64,000 nucleotides of DNA from Liquidambar formosana (taxonomy: Eukaryota > Streptophyta > Magnoliopsida > Saxifragales > Altingiaceae). Shown one piece after another: positions 13,040-25,544 of the stretch. Location of the stretch: positions 2,128,607-2,192,606 of the forward strand of contig CM077834.1 in assembly GCA_039720395.1 (NCBI GenBank). The letters are read 5' to 3'. The translations under genes and the position numbers were made by a program. The notes under the pieces were generated by a model. It was not told the origin of the DNA. It did no database searches and saw only the letters and a list, made by a program, of their open reading frames with translations. The first letter of the stretch is position 1, and every line of letters starts with the position of its first letter.

Positions 13040-13573
13040 ATGTTTCTGGGAAAATTCACATTCCTCGTAGCACTTTGGCTGTCAGTCTTCAACCTTGGTT
13101 ATGTAGATTCGGGGGATGTTTCCAGCGATGATGCCTTTCCTTCGCCAACTGTTTGTTTGAATTGCACTATCTGTCAATATCCATGCCACCCTCTTCCTCC
13201 ACCGCCACCACCACTTTCTGACTATCCCTCATATGGCACACCGCCACCACCACCATCACCACTCTCTGGCTATCCCTTATATGGGACACCACCACTACCA
13301 CCACCACCACCACCACCAACCTCTAGCTATCCCTCATATGGAGCACCACCACCACCGCCACCACTTTCTGTTGAACCTCCATACAGAGCACCACCACCAC
13401 CACCAGCAGCTGGAGGAAATTGCCCTCCAACTCCATATGATCAATGTTGCCATTACCCCCCTCCGCATCCTTATACATATGTGCCTGACAACAACCGTTC
13501 TGCTTCGTCTTCTTTCCCACTCTTTTTCTTTTCTGTTATGATCTTGCTACTTTCCTTTGCTGTTTTGTTTTGA
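13040..13573 (+). CDS. proline-rich, extensin-like secreted protein, probably GPI-anchored
   Basis: A single-exon protein of 177 residues. Residues 1-24 form a signal peptide (MFLGKFTFLVALWLSVFNLG and following). A short Cys cluster CLNCTICQYPC follows near residues 39-50. The middle (about 53-125) is made of Pro runs of 4-8 residues alternating with Ser-x-Tyr-Pro-type spacers (SDYPSYGTP, SGYPLYGTP, SSYPSYGAP), which resembles cell-wall extensins where Pro would be hydroxylated and glycosylated and Tyr could cross-link. A second Cys group (CPPTPYDQCCH) follows, and the protein ends in a hydrophobic tail after NNRSASSS, as in GPI-anchored proteins. It should lie at the plasma membrane or wall. 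The DNA is CCACCA-rich, which creates long antisense and frame-shifted open frames. No exact family name is claimed. Confidence 0.82.
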   Translation: MFLGKFTFLVALWLSVFNLGYVDSGDVSSDDAFPSPTVCLNCTICQYPCHPLPPPPPPLSDYPSYGTPPPPPSPLSGYPLYGTPPLPPPPPPPTSSYPSYGAPPPPPPLSVEPPYRAPPPPPAAGGNCPPTPYDQCCHYPPPHPYTYVPDNNRSASSSFPLFFFSVMILLLSFAVLF

Positions 13574-13976
13574 GTATGAATGGTGTTTCCCGGTCTTGCT
13601 ATCCAGTAAACCCCTGTTGATTTTCATTAATGTTGTACATATTATTCTGCTGTTTGCGTTCTGCATTGAGATTGTGGGGTTTGTCTTGCTGCACCACCAG
13701 TAGATCCTGTTTGTTTAGCATTTTGGGAGTAGTTTTTTTTTTTTTTTTTTTCAATTTTTTTTTTTGGGGGGGTAAAAAAGCAATAAAAAATAATTTCCAA
13801 AATGCCCAACAATTCACCATTGATAAATTTGATGTTACAATTATATATATATGTCAAGATTGGGAGATTCCCAAACATTTTTGTATAAAATTTTGCACAA
13901 AAATTCTATGCCATCTGATTTTTTTGGAAATTGCTCTGGTAATGGTTGATCTCATCCTGTGCCGTGTATGTTTGTT

Positions 13977-14008
<32 letters not shown>

Positions 14009-17000
14009 GGTTTTGTGACAAAAGGCATTTGGTCTTGGCCAAAAAGGCCAAAAAAGGTGAACTCATTGTTCTAAACTTGGCATGGTGGATTGTCCTACAT
14101 GGGGTTTGTTTTGGTTCCTTTGACATGGATCCAAACTTGTTTTGTCTCTCTTCAACCTTTACAAAAATAACAAAAGCATCTTTCACCTTTTATCAGAAGG
14201 AAAAACTCATTACCTTGAAGGTTTTTATGGAAGGTGACACAAGTTTTGCTTAAAATCTTGCATATTTCCTGCCAAAATGGCGCTAAAAGCTACATGCTCT
14301 AGCCAGCAAATAAATTTCCATGGCCATATTTCCTTTATTTTATGCAAGCCTTTTCTTTTTCTTTCTTTTTTTTTTTCTTTTTCCCCCTCGGATGATCGGG
14401 AGAAGAATTCTGGTGGATTTTCAGTGACAAAAACATCGATTTTTTTTTTTTTTTGCCAAATAATAAAACACACACATCCACACATGTATCCACACATAAT
14501 CAAATCTAAAATTTCTGCAAATCCTACACCTCTATTGGGATGTGGCATGCCATTAGACCCAAAGGTCATTGGCAATGACAAATACATGATTTGGAAATCA
14601 TGCATTCAGCATTTGAAATTTGAGATTTTACCCCAAAAAAAAAAAAAAAAAGAGTAAAAATAATCAAATGAGAATTTCAGAATATGAGTTGGAAAGGTCA
14701 AATATGCAAACCCAAGCAAAGAAAAAAAGAATGCAAATCCTGTGGGACAACAATTAAATTCACGATTGGTCGAGACCACATTATTTGTGAGATTTTATGC
14801 ATTTCAGGACTTACTAAACTATGCATTATAGTTTTGGATTATGAGGTTGAATTCAATTTTGCCTTCGATTTCTACAGTGGTTGATCCCGTTCTCTCGCTC
14901 TGGGTGGTCGAAGCCGTTTGGATATTAATTGAACCATCGAGACCACATTGCTTTATATTTTTAATCATGTGAATTGTGTCATAAAAGTGATGAGATTGTG
15001 TAAGATAAAAGTCAAGGTTGTCAGAAAAGAGGGCACAACCCCGGCAATTCTTTACTTTTCTTCACAGAGGCCCAAAGAGATGGAAGCCCACCTCTCATTC
15101 AAATCAGTTTCCCCCAATAACATGGTCTGTGTTTGAAAGCGCTTTTTTTTTTTTTCTTTTTTTGTGAAAGTTCTTTGGGAGTTTACAGTGAAAATTAATT
15201 TCACACTTTTAAAAACTAAAATATAAGATAATATGACTTTTATTTAATTTTAATTATATTGGAGCATTGCTGCAAAAAAGCTTCGTTACAGAAACTACTT
15301 TGATACATGTGAACCATTTTTTTTACCTCACTAACTTTTTCTTCCACTTTGTCATTTCTTCCCAATGATAATGTGATAGATTTGCTAAATATAGTTTAAG
15401 ATTTATCTCATCAAATGCATCAGCTGTTGGGAATACCTATTTTTCACACATGAGGTAAAACTTTGCCTCATGTCTCACCACTGGAGTTGCCCTTAAACAT
15501 AAGAGTATTCAAACTCCAAACCCATCCTAGATACCACCATGGCACGATTAGGACACAGGGCCCAATAGTGAGGGATCACATGGTAGCCCACATGCTTTTT
15601 TTCCTCCCTTGTAACGTGCTTAACCTTCTACCTTCTAACATAATTAAATTATTTCCTTCAAGTGGACCCAAAATACAGGCATACAGCCCATATAAATTGA
15701 GGAGAACTATTGGTACACTCCCCCACCAAAATTTTAACAAAACCCTCCCCCTTCCAAATAATGAGAGAGCAGAGAGGAGTGCCAGAGGCTCATGGAGGAA
15801 TGTGAATTTCATTTTCTTATTTAGAATTATGAAAAACGAGGCACACGATCAATACAAGGGTATCAAATTTCATCTCTAAATCTTGAGTCCATGAAAATGA
15901 GCCTTAAAACCTTTTCCTTTTTTTCTTTTTTCCTTTTTTTCTTCATATATATATATATAAAGAGGTTTTCTTGGGATACTTACGCATCCGACTAATCTCT
16001 TGAGCACATGTAATCCTTATCTCACATACATCAGACAAATACAGGATATAAGTCCATGACAATGACCTTGAGGAGAAGTAATAAGAGTTGAATCTAAGAA
16101 CAACTCCTACTAACATTAGAGAACACAAATACAAACAATAAACCTAACGGTTGATCTCTTAAGAAACAGTTTTCTGGTATTCAAGGTAAGCCCCTAGACC
16201 AATCGAATTGAGCCAAATAATGGGTTAGTTAGGCTTGACGAGTAAAATTAACAAAGATGGGTTTGTACTTAACTTTACGAATGAATTCAACCAACCTTTT
16301 ATCAAATCAATGAGTTAAGTGCCACGACAATTTAGTTAATCTAAAAACCCTAATCCTAAAAGTTATTAACTCCAAATTAAACTCACATCATCTGCTTAAT
16401 ATTGGCACAAGTTCTTAATGGGCCAAGACAACTGTGGTGTATGCAATTATCGGTCTAAATTGGAACAAAAATTCTTAGCTTGATAAAACACATGTACCGA
16501 ACTCATGAAAATCCTACCAATGGTGTTTGGGTCTAATTACATGTCTCATTCCAATACAGATTTTATTTGTATGTGGGTGCATGTTTTCTTTTATCATTTG
16601 GCCAAAATATAAAAAAGAAGAACTCCAGAATTTCCCTTTGGATCAGCTCCCAATTAGTTCAAATGATGGACCAATAAGCTGTATATGGATCAATTATTAG
16701 TAAATCGGGACCAAGCTAATATTATCATACAAGAAACTAAAATCATAGCATATCTAATAATAACTTATGTTTGATTAACGTAATCAATTAAACACTTAAT
16801 CAACTTACAACCAAAAAAAAAAAAACCACTAAAACAAATCACAACCGTAGAAATTCTCTCACACAAAATCTATAAATAAAACAAAAAAATCACCACCGCA
16901 CACTGAAAACATTAAAAATAAAAAAATACCAATGTCCTACAAATTTTATCCATAAAGAGGCGTCGCTTATTTCAGGGGGGAAAAAAAAAAGTAAAAATGA

Positions 17001-17054
17001 AAAGTTTAAACTAAAAAATAAAATAAAATAAATTAGCAGTTCACCGTAGTAAAC
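13574..17054. other. intergenic DNA with simple repeats
   Basis: I see no gene. The stretch contains T/G homopolymers (13733-13772), a GA microsatellite (about 13976-14002), an A run at 14634-14651, and from 16150 an AT-rich flank leading into the 3' end of the fasciclin gene. Confidence 0.45.
13976..14002. repeat. (GA)n microsatellite
   Basis: About 12 uninterrupted GA steps in intergenic DNA. Confidence 0.8.
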
Positions 17055-18272
17055 TTACAGCAGTAAAAGTCCCAACCACAAACTCAAAACCACAGCTACG
17101 AATCTCCCACCGTTAAATCTGAAGCTTCCGTTACTATCAGCCGTCTGATCTGCCGCATCTCCATCCGGAGCAGCAGCTGGAGAATCAGGCGCCGGCGGAG
17201 ACGGGTGCTTCTTTGCTTTCGGCGCCTCAGCCACCGGAGCGGGCGCCGGAGCCGGAGTAGGTGCCTCCGTCGCATTGAACAGCTCCTTCGGCAACAGAAC
17301 CTTATCGATCGTGTATACCGCTACGGGCTGTTCGTCGAGTAACGTCCCCGTTATTTTTGCCGTCACGATCTTCGTCTTCAATGTCACTTCCTCGCCGTTG
17401 TTCTGCACAGTGAAGTCGAAATTGTTGGCTCCGTCGGTAGCCAGCGTGTTCATCGGACCGTTATTCGACTTCAACATCGAAAGCGACTGGTACACCGGAA
17501 CGCCGTGATATTCCAGTAACGATAACTTTTGGTCCGCCGTTAAATTCTTGTACTTCGGCGAGAAACTCTTGAAGATGTCGTCGAGAGGGCAAAACACCGT
17601 CAATCCCCCGTCAATGTTGTCCTGGAATGTCTTCTCGGCGTCGGAGGCTAACAATGTATCGGCGAACACTTTGCAGCCATGCGCCGACATCAGACCGGTC
17701 AAGTTGAGCTCGCTAGGGCCAGGGGTCGGCGCTTCTGCTTCCGCCGACGGCAAGATCTTACTGATCTGAATCACAGAAATGTTGTACGGAATCTCTTGCA
17801 ACGACTTGACGAAGACGGCAGTCGTGGTTCCCGGCGTTGTCCTCGGTGCCGAATCCGACCTTGCCGCCTTTAAGATCGGTGATGTTACGAATCCGGATGA
17901 TCCCGGAGCCGAGCCGGTGGCTTGGAACATTGTAGCGGCGAGGGCGGTTCCGTTGGTGATCTGGTGGAGCTTCTTGGCGCCGAAGTAGTCGAGGAGGATG
18001 TGGAGGGAGAGGACGTTCTTGAGAGCGTAGATGGAGAGGTGCTTGGAAAGGAGATCTGACATTGCGGCGTTGTCGACGGCGCAGACGGTGATGGTCTCCC
18101 GGCTGTTGATCTCGGGGGCGAGGTGGGTGACGGTGAGGTAGTGGTTGAAGGTCGAGAATTCGGGGAACTTGGCGAGGATGCGGGTGATATTGTGCGCCTC
18201 CGTCGCAGAGGGTAAGAGGACGAGGAGGAGAGAGAGAATGGCCGTCCCGGTCATTGCCGGGTGCAGCTGCAT
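17055..18272 (-). CDS. FLA1: fasciclin-like arabinogalactan protein, FLA1/FLA2 type
   Basis: A cell-surface adhesion-type glycoprotein of 405 residues without introns. It has a signal peptide (1-26, ending ATEA), a first FAS1 domain (about 27-175) with TFNHYLTVTHLAPEI and ITVCAVDNAAMSDL, an AGP-type linker AEAPTPGPSE (about 178-187), a second FAS1 domain (about 190-330) with GLMSAHGCKVFADTL and LTVFCPLDD, a Pro/Ala-rich AGP region (about 335-375) and a C-terminal hydrophobic GPI signal. The order and length match FLA1/FLA2. Residues about 130-147 do not fit the family: two one-base indels shift the frame and then restore it (missing T near 17885-17886, extra C near 17830-17832, plus-strand letters). 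The -1 frame there reads VNITDLKGGKVGFG, which is the conserved FAS1 sequence. A GA-rich leader lies just upstream of the start codon (18273-18312). The frame starts at the first of two nearby Mets. Confidence 0.93.
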   Translation of the reverse strand: MQLHPAMTGTAILSLLLVLLPSATEAHNITRILAKFPEFSTFNHYLTVTHLAPEINSRETITVCAVDNAAMSDLLSKHLSIYALKNVLSLHILLDYFGAKKLHQITNGTALAATMFQATGSAPGSSGFVTSPILKAARSDSAPRTTPGTTTAVFVKSLQEIPYNISVIQISKILPSAEAEAPTPGPSELNLTGLMSAHGCKVFADTLLASDAEKTFQDNIDGGLTVFCPLDDIFKSFSPKYKNLTADQKLSLLEYHGVPVYQSLSMLKSNNGPMNTLATDGANNFDFTVQNNGEEVTLKTKIVTAKITGTLLDEQPVAVYTIDKVLLPKELFNATEAPTPAPAPAPVAEAPKAKKHPSPPAPDSPAAAPDGDAADQTADSNGSFRFNGGRFVAVVLSLWLGLLLL

Positions 18273-18312
18273 TGTGCTGTAGAGAGAGAAAGAGAGGGTT
18301 TTAGAGAGAGAA

Positions 18313-21300
18313 ACTTTTGAGTTTTTTCAGAGATTTTGAGCTGGTTTTTGAGACGGAGGAGTGGGAGTGGAGACGACTTGTGCCAGTAAGCACTAAGTAG
18401 TGGAGATCTGTTGTGAGTGTTTGGGTATATGACCTTGATTTTGGTTTAAATTACGGCTAAAAGCCATTGCTTACTTTAATTCCTTCCTTGACTTACGTAA
18501 CATTATTATTATTATTATTTTTTTTTGATGATCTCATTACTGAGGATCTATCATAATTCATTGTGGAATGCTAGTTAATCTCATAATTTATCTTATGAGG
18601 AGAGAATAATGATTGTTTTAATTTTTAGGATTTAATCATATCTGTAAATCCCATAACTTCACTTATTTATCTTCTCATAATAGAATAAAGTGTAAGGCAA
18701 AATGAGAAGCTAACTAGTATTTTCCTAATTCATAGGGGCTCTTCCACGATGTATTGACTAGTTCACTTTCTATTTTAAAAACATATTATGGAGTACAAAA
18801 AAACAAAATAAAAAACCCTACTATGGATGTAAGAGTACTATAGGACCCTTCAAAGATCCTGTGTACTAAATTTTATCAAACATTGTCATGCATTTGATTA
18901 CACCTGTGTAAATCAAAGTTTGATATTCTCTTATTTAAATGCATCTTATTAAAAAATTTTATCAGCTCTGATCAATATGTGTAAACACATTTGAACATGT
19001 TTGAATGCAACAGTGTCACATGACGCAAATGATAGGTTATGCGACATGACTCATCCCCCCTTAATGGGGGAGGGGAAGAGTCATACCACATGACCTACAC
19101 GATGGGTAAGAAGCATTTTACCATTTCTAGTTGAAGTTTTATTAATATAGCTACAGCAACTGGATAATGTTAATGGCATGATCCATATTTTGTATTACGT
19201 GTGTTTAAAGCGAATGGAAAAATGAAAGAGCTCATAAAAAGAGAAATGAGGTTGCCCGAATCAGCCTTATCCCCTACTTTGATTTGCGGGACAAGTGGGG
19301 TTAAGTAGAGATGACCATCATGGGAATTAAAAAGGAGGAATTATAATAATTAAAGTTCCTTCTATGAGAGCTTTCTGGTTCCATTAATCACACAAACTTT
19401 TGGTCGACCAATGGATTGCGCCAACCATTTGCATTGTCCGTACGTAGAACGGAATGATTTGAGCTCAACTACAATTACATGTTTCTTCAACTTAATTGGA
19501 TCACTTAGAATTCGAGAAAATTAAAGAGAGTAATAAAAAATCATAACGATTTGGGTCACCCACAGAATTCAAAAGTTTAATGTGAAAAATGAGAAAGAAT
19601 GTGAAAATATGATTCAATCAATGAAGGAGATTATAAAATCAAACGCACAACGTACTCATTTTAAGCACATTAGGTGTTTGGTAGCACACACGACACATGT
19701 AACATTAATCAGACCATTTATGGCAATTTCACACTCAGCTCGTGACAAACAAGCTAGAATCGAAATATTCATGAGAGACGTCAAACAATTAAACATTTTT
19801 GCGTGTATATGTGTATAAATATGTCCCTCACTTTTGATTGGCACAACAAAAAAACATCAATGTTTCTAAATAAACCCAAGCCTAGTTTAAATTTGTTAGC
19901 ACTTGAACCAATATACAAAGAACTTGTTTGGGAACTTTAAAAACTAGATAAGATTAGGTTCAGTCCATAACTGTTATCTAATTTTTAAATAAACCAAGTT
20001 GGTTTGAAAAAAAACTGTGTTTATATCTTATTTTCAAAACAAAATTGAACTATTTAGCTTGAAAAAAGAGACTTACTAAATAGTGTGAAATGAAAATTGG
20101 CAAAACTTATCTTCAGTTGGTCAGATTTTCAAGTTTACCAAACAGCCCCTAAGCTTCTCATTGTAAATCAAGTTGCTTGTTTACTTTTCTTTCTCGAGTT
20201 TGATAAGATTAGTCAATAGTCATCCATTATTATTGTACTTATCCGATTGATTTGGAGAGCCTGCGTTCTTTTCACAATGAATATCTCCTCGGTCATCTTG
20301 GATTTTTTTTTTCCCCATTCGGTGTAGATTTTGTTGAGAGGTATAATTAATTGATTAATAAGATGATCAACAATAATTGTTCTTTCGAATATTCATACCC
20401 AATAATTATAAGATCCAACTCCCACGGCCTACACACTCTACCATCTTACCTGCATAGCTTCTTCAAATTAGGAGGACCCATTGAAAAGCCAAACTTTGGA
20501 GTCCAACATTATTGTCCTTGAAGTAGGAGGACTTTTTTCTTTCTGTTTTCGCTGCGTAATCGATTAAGTCAGAAAACCATGTTATGTGGGTATTAATGGC
20601 ATATTAGCATATGTGCATTCAAGTGGAACCAGCAGAAAAGGGGCTTTGAGGATATTATTATATTAATAATGGAACAAAAGAGAGTAAAAGAAGGATCATA
20701 GAGACAGATGATCACGTGGTTTTAGCATCTCTTGATCGAAATCAAGGAAGAAAAGTTGTTATATTATATTATATACTATAATACACCCATGACCGCAAGT
20801 TTAGTATATGCTCAATTGCTCGAACAAGTTTCTTGTAAGGGCCCACCTTTTGACAGATTTAATCTGTTGTGTGTACTTCCATATAGTTTCATGAACAACA
20901 CCAATCATTAACCGTCGAACTGTTAACCAGTCAAAATGGAATGCTCTCTTTGTCTCTCTTCCTTTCCTAGAATCAGAAAATAGCCAAAAGTGCAGAAACT
21001 TGACTAATGTACACCGTTGATCATTACGACTAAGCTCCATCTCTCGGTATGGGCTCCCAGGCAGAAAAAACTTTAAGTCAAAGGGTGTTTCCGTATTTTA
21101 TGGAAAGATGGAGGGTATTTTCAAGAGATTTCCGCCGGGCCCTCATCCAACTCCGCGCCACATACTCCGAATACAGCCAGGCTGTGGTCACCGCCGTATT
21201 GGATGGCTCCACGTGGGCGACTAAAGCTCGTCGTTATTCCGTCCGCAGCTGCTCCCACCGACAAAGAAGCATGCGATATTTGACGGTTAGGATTCTTCTG

Positions 21301-22476
21301 CTTCGGTTTCAAAAACCTCGCAGAAATTAATGAATTTTAATTTTATAATTCAAAATAATAGGTGAATCCAATGTATAGCAAAATAATAATAAAATAAAAT
21401 TTGGTAATATTAAACTGTTAAATTTGATCTATATTATAAAGCCTTTTCTATGTGGGACTTGTCGATTGGTAGCCTATTCCTAAATTTGAAATTTTGTAAT
21501 GGCATCTGTCTTTATTTTATTAATTGTTTAGGATGATGAAATGGGTTGAGGTGACAATACGTGTTTATAAAAATATATGAAATCTATATGTCAAACATGC
21601 AAATAAAAGTCGCCAGTTACCTTCGCTTTCTCATAGAATGATTGTATATTTATGTTTTGTAAAATGTAATATATTTACAAAAATGATAAGGTAAATATAT
21701 AGGCATACCCCACCCTTGCTCCTATTTTTTTGTGGTGGATCCACAAAATTATTAACGTACAACAAATAATTGAGATATTGGATCTACGGAGTAAAGTTAA
21801 ATTCTATAAAAATGTAAGATTAGAATACTTCTATTCTTTGGAAGTGAAAGAAAAATGTCATTAATCCAACATGCCATTAGTTGTGATAAAGTTCGAATTT
21901 TTTTCCTCCCTTTTTAGATGGTTGGACTCTACCTGATGGTCCTAAAAAATTACAATTGTCGGTAGGATTATGTGGAAAAAGGACACAATGAGTAACTTGG
22001 GCACTTGCATTTTTCCAAAAAAAAATTATCTTTGGTAGATCAAATGATTATGATTATCCTTTTTTTAAGGACCGAAAAATGGTAGTAGTTAATCGAAAAC
22101 TACGAATTTTGGGGAATGGGTCCGCAAAATAATACTATTGTTCTTTGATAAAATGTTGGTTTGCATTACTGCATGGGAAAATTTAGAGTTTCTTGTTCAA
22201 ACAATTCTTACCTACCAAACATGATTAAACAAGAAGAATTGCGAAAATGTAGATTAAGCATAAGCTGTATCCCAGTATTTTTGGCCACTTGAGCAAGTCA
22301 AACGGCGGTGTGACAATTGGAACAGCATAGCATTAGCTGTACCTTTTACAAGCCACATGGTTGCAAATTGCATACACAAACACGTACAGATTCCGCAAAA
22401 CATGTATATATAATAAACCAGTTTTATAAAGTAAATAAAAAAAATAAAAAATTATTTGTGATCCATTGAAGGGGAT
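18313..22476. other. intergenic DNA, no confident gene
   Basis: This 4 kb is AT-rich. The only GC-richer island is 21040-21330, treated separately. I recognised no transposon with clear ends and no RNA gene. Confidence 0.45.
21049..21330 (+). CDS. unrecognised open frame of 93 codons
   Basis: This GC-richer island encodes an Arg-rich frame (MGSQAEKTLSQRVFPYF and on). I do not recognise a family. A G-box-like 'ccacgtgg' lies inside it at about 21209. The opposite strand is also open for 63 codons. It could be a small orphan gene, a decayed gene or a promoter-like island; coding status is doubtful. Confidence 0.2.
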   Translation: MGSQAEKTLSQRVFPYFMERWRVFSRDFRRALIQLRATYSEYSQAVVTAVLDGSTWATKARRYSVRSCSHRQRSMRYLTVRILLLRFQKPRRN

Positions 22477-22548
22477 TGAACCCGACGTGAATCGAACACG
22501 CAACCTTCTGATCTGGAGTCAGACGCGCTACCATTGCGCCACGGATCC
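22477..22548 (-). tRNA. trnW-CCA: tRNA-Trp (anticodon CCA)
   Basis: The reverse complement starts GGATCCG and ends CGGGTTC plus A73, forming a seven-pair acceptor stem with two G-U pairs. The D arm is GCGC-AATGGTA-GCGC, the anticodon arm is TCTGA-CTCCAGA-TCAGA with anticodon CCA, the variable loop is AGGTT and the T arm is GCGTG-TTCGATT-CACGT. That adds to 72 bases with no intron, the standard plant nuclear tRNA-Trp. Boxes A and B are intact. A run of T on the transcribed strand (plus-strand A run at about 22446-22450) lies downstream and would stop RNA polymerase III. Confidence 0.97.
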
Positions 22549-24235
22549 TTGTTGTTCATTGTCTCGAAGTTTTTACTCTTATATGGATGGATACCAATTA
22601 GCTTGGGCCCAAAACAGTACTCTAAGCTGACCGGCCCTGTTGTTGTTATTATTATTATTATTATTATTTAAAACTGACAAATAATCCGTATTTAGAATTG
22701 CTAGTCTAATGGCCATTTTTCAGTTTCATCCTAATTTACCACTTGACACACCAACATAGTACTCTCTTGTTGCTTCACAATGATAAATATTTAAAATTGA
22801 GCAAGAGGAGTTTTTTGGTTTACTATCCTAAATCATTTAAGCCATCTTATCACTCCCACTTGCATTACAGTCTTAATTCAAGATTTTAAGGTAGTTAATG
22901 GGTTAAATTCCAACCGAAGATCTAGATACTCCTCTTGAACCAAACAAAAAAATTAAGTTAAAAAAAACGAAAAAAAAAAAGAAGGGAAATCCGACCATTA
23001 ATTAATCATAATTAATCAGGCTTGACTGATGCCTCGGACTTTGAGATGCTACTCATCGAGATTGCCTAATTATATAGATCTTCTCAAAGCAATTAAGACT
23101 TGTTTAAACTTCCAGGATTAAAAATAAGAAAGCAAAATTTCTGTCGGCGTTGTACGTCTCTAGATGCGATTAATTTAATCGTTAACGTCAAGCGCCAGTA
23201 TACGGTCGCACCATAATGTTTCTTCTTGTTAAAAATAATCCTTACCCTCTCCCGAAAATCAATCACATAACATGACAATAATGCTACTAGAAAATGATGT
23301 TGGAAGTGTGAATTGGACGCCATTAGCACCAAGTTTAAGCTATATGGCTGTTGTTTTCAGTGGTATTATGGAAGTGGTAGGCCCAGATTAGGGTAATTTT
23401 TCATAAATGCTGTCATAATCCCAACAAAAAGTGGAAAATGACAACTATATTTATCAAATTCCAGAAGCTTGAAAGCTGTGAATTTGACAGAAATTTGATA
23501 GGGGTGATGGGCTGTCTTCTTTTCAAAATTCCTGGCTTTTGTGGGCGCATGATCTTTATTAATTTTCTCAGTTAGTGGAGGGGAGATTTTCATTAATTAT
23601 GAGAACATTTTCTTCAAATGGAACATTTCGGTGTGTTTGGTTCCATTATGAGAAAATAAAAAATCAACATGCTTTCATACAGTAAAATGTGGCATAGAAA
23701 ATAAATATTTCATACGCTTATGAGAAGAGAAAAAACCAACGAATATTTCATGCATTTCTGCAATGTCTTCATCCCTTCAATAAACCACATTTTTTCTTAT
23801 TTTATTTATTTATTTTTTGTTTAAGGGGTAACAAAGGATTGTGGAGCTCCATAGGGTAAGTGTGTGTTTTTCCCAGTGAGATCGGATGTTTGACTAGGGT
23901 GATAGGGAATGAAGGCAGGTTGCGAAAAAGACTAACAGGTTGTGAAAATGACTAATCATGGAACCAACTGGGTTAGAACTACTAGGCTGTAATTAAGATG
24001 ATCCCTGTGATGGGCGAGTTGGTAGAAGAAGAGAGGGCAACCAATCGCATGTTCGCGACAACCTTGCCGGGAAAAGACCATAGTAACCCTTACCTGTTGA
24101 GGAATCAACCATAAGCAAAACCTCGACAGACACTAAATTGGGAAACATCAGGTGTTCTAACGAGTTGAGTCATAGTCTAACCAAATCATTGTGGTTTTTT
24201 TATTGTACTGTCCATGCCCCATGGCACATATTAGG
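22549..24235. other. intergenic DNA, nothing definite
   Basis: No gene is seen. An ATT microsatellite lies near 22636-22668. Sequence from 23825 to 24130 is less AT-rich and contains tRNA-like 'gggcgagttggtagaag', but I found no second promoter box at the right distance and make no element call. Confidence 0.4.
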
Positions 24236-24916
24236 TAGGGGTGTTAATGGTTTTGGTTAAAACCGAGAACCAAACTGAATCAAACCGAACCAAACCGAAC
24301 CGAGCGGTTTGGTTTGGTTTTTTTGTCATTAGGTTTAGTTATAGTTTTAATTTTAGAAAACCGAACTTAATTGGTTTGGTTTTGGTTTTCAATTTTAAAA
24401 AACCAAACCAAACCGAAAAAACCGAAAAATATATAATATATATATAAATATAAAAACTTAAAGTTTGTAAATTCCCAATTCTAATAAGGGTAAAATAGGT
24501 AATGGGCTCATTTTTGTTGATTTTAAGTTTCTTATTGTTTTCTCTTTTTTAGATTGGCATGTATTAAACTAGTTATTAATGTTGTATGTGATATTGACAT
24601 ATTGATATATGTCAATATATTTCTATTTTGATACAATGTTTGTTTTTTTTAGTTGCTAATGTAATGCTTTTATTAAAAATGTTTTTATTTGGAGTTTGTC
24701 ATGTCATTTTTTTCATTTTCAATTATTTGTTGTTACTTGATAGGTCAAAACCGAAACCGAACCGAACCAAACCGAAATATAATGGTTTGGCTTGGTTTGG
24801 TTTTTTTTTAGTATGGTATGGTTTTGGTTTGGGAGGAACAAAACCGAAGCATAATGGTTTGGTTTGAAATCTCTCCTAAAACCGAACCGAACCGAACCGA
24901 ACCATTAACACCCCTA
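24236..24916. mobile_element. hAT-type non-autonomous element with 8-bp target-site duplication
   Basis: The element begins TAGGGGTGTTAATGGTT and ends with the inverse of the same sequence. It is flanked on both sides by the identical 8-mer ATATTAGG (24228-24235 and 24917-24924). TAGGGGTG-type ends and 8-bp duplications are hallmarks of hAT transposons. The 681-bp body carries subterminal arrays of AACCGAACC and its complement GGTTTGGTTC, which would fold back and could bind a transposase. No transposase frame is present, so it must have moved in trans. Confidence 0.9.
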
Positions 24917-24924
24917 ATATTAGG

Positions 24925-25540
24925 GTAAATATCTATAATAAAAAAAAACCCTAATGGCTTGCTTGTTTGGACGGAAACGATGGAATTGGAATAGAATGGA
25001 ATGAGATTTCAATAATAACCGACACATTTCAATTCCCTTCAATTCCAACCTAGCAAGCGTGCCCTAAGTGATTTTTGATAGTACAACTGACCTACCAATC
25101 ACTGAAGAACCACTTGAATGGAACATTCAAATCCTGCAATTTTATACAAGATTTGACTATGTACTGCCAATGGATTGAAATTGTATCTCTGTTTTAAGGG
25201 TTCATTTAATTCACTATAACCAGGGCAAGGGGAATACCAACATGAACAAAATTATCTATAACGAACAGATTTTTAACCTCATTCTCAAACCAAAATTTTT
25301 TTTTTTTGATGAAATAACCTCAGCTCATTCCTTTTTTTTTTTTTTTTTTTTTTCTGAATGAAAGAGTTATAAGCATCAAAGACCGACCCAAAAAAGTGAC
25401 CTAGAATCCCAACTAAGTTGGCACCCAAGGCACTCCCAATCATGTGCTCAATAACTCAAAAGATATATTAAATCAATAGAAGAAAATAAGTACAATAGAA
25501 AAAGGAAAAAAGAAAGTTGGTCATGATGACTAATAAAAGT
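24925..25540. other. intergenic with a short inverted-repeat segment
   Basis: About 24957-25068 has 'cttgcttgtttggacgg' at one side and 'gcaagcgtgcc' at the other, with GGAATGGAA-type inner sequence. It may be a small relic of the Harbinger-like family seen elsewhere in the window. The rest, including a T24 run near 25330-25353, holds nothing definite. Confidence 0.3.
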
Positions 25541-25544
25541 CACA

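Noticed and set aside
13233..13541. A His-rich frame over the proline-rich gene
   Set aside because: It is the CCACCA repeat read in another frame; the main frame has a signal peptide, Cys groups and a GPI tail.
23980..24080. tRNA-like 'gggcgagttggtagaag'
   Set aside because: No fitting box B and no cloverleaf could be folded by eye.
24236..24916. Regularly repeated AACCGAACC blocks resembling a repeat-spacer array
   Set aside because: They are subterminal repeats of a hAT-type element with clear inverted ends and duplications; CRISPR arrays do not occur in plant nuclear DNA.
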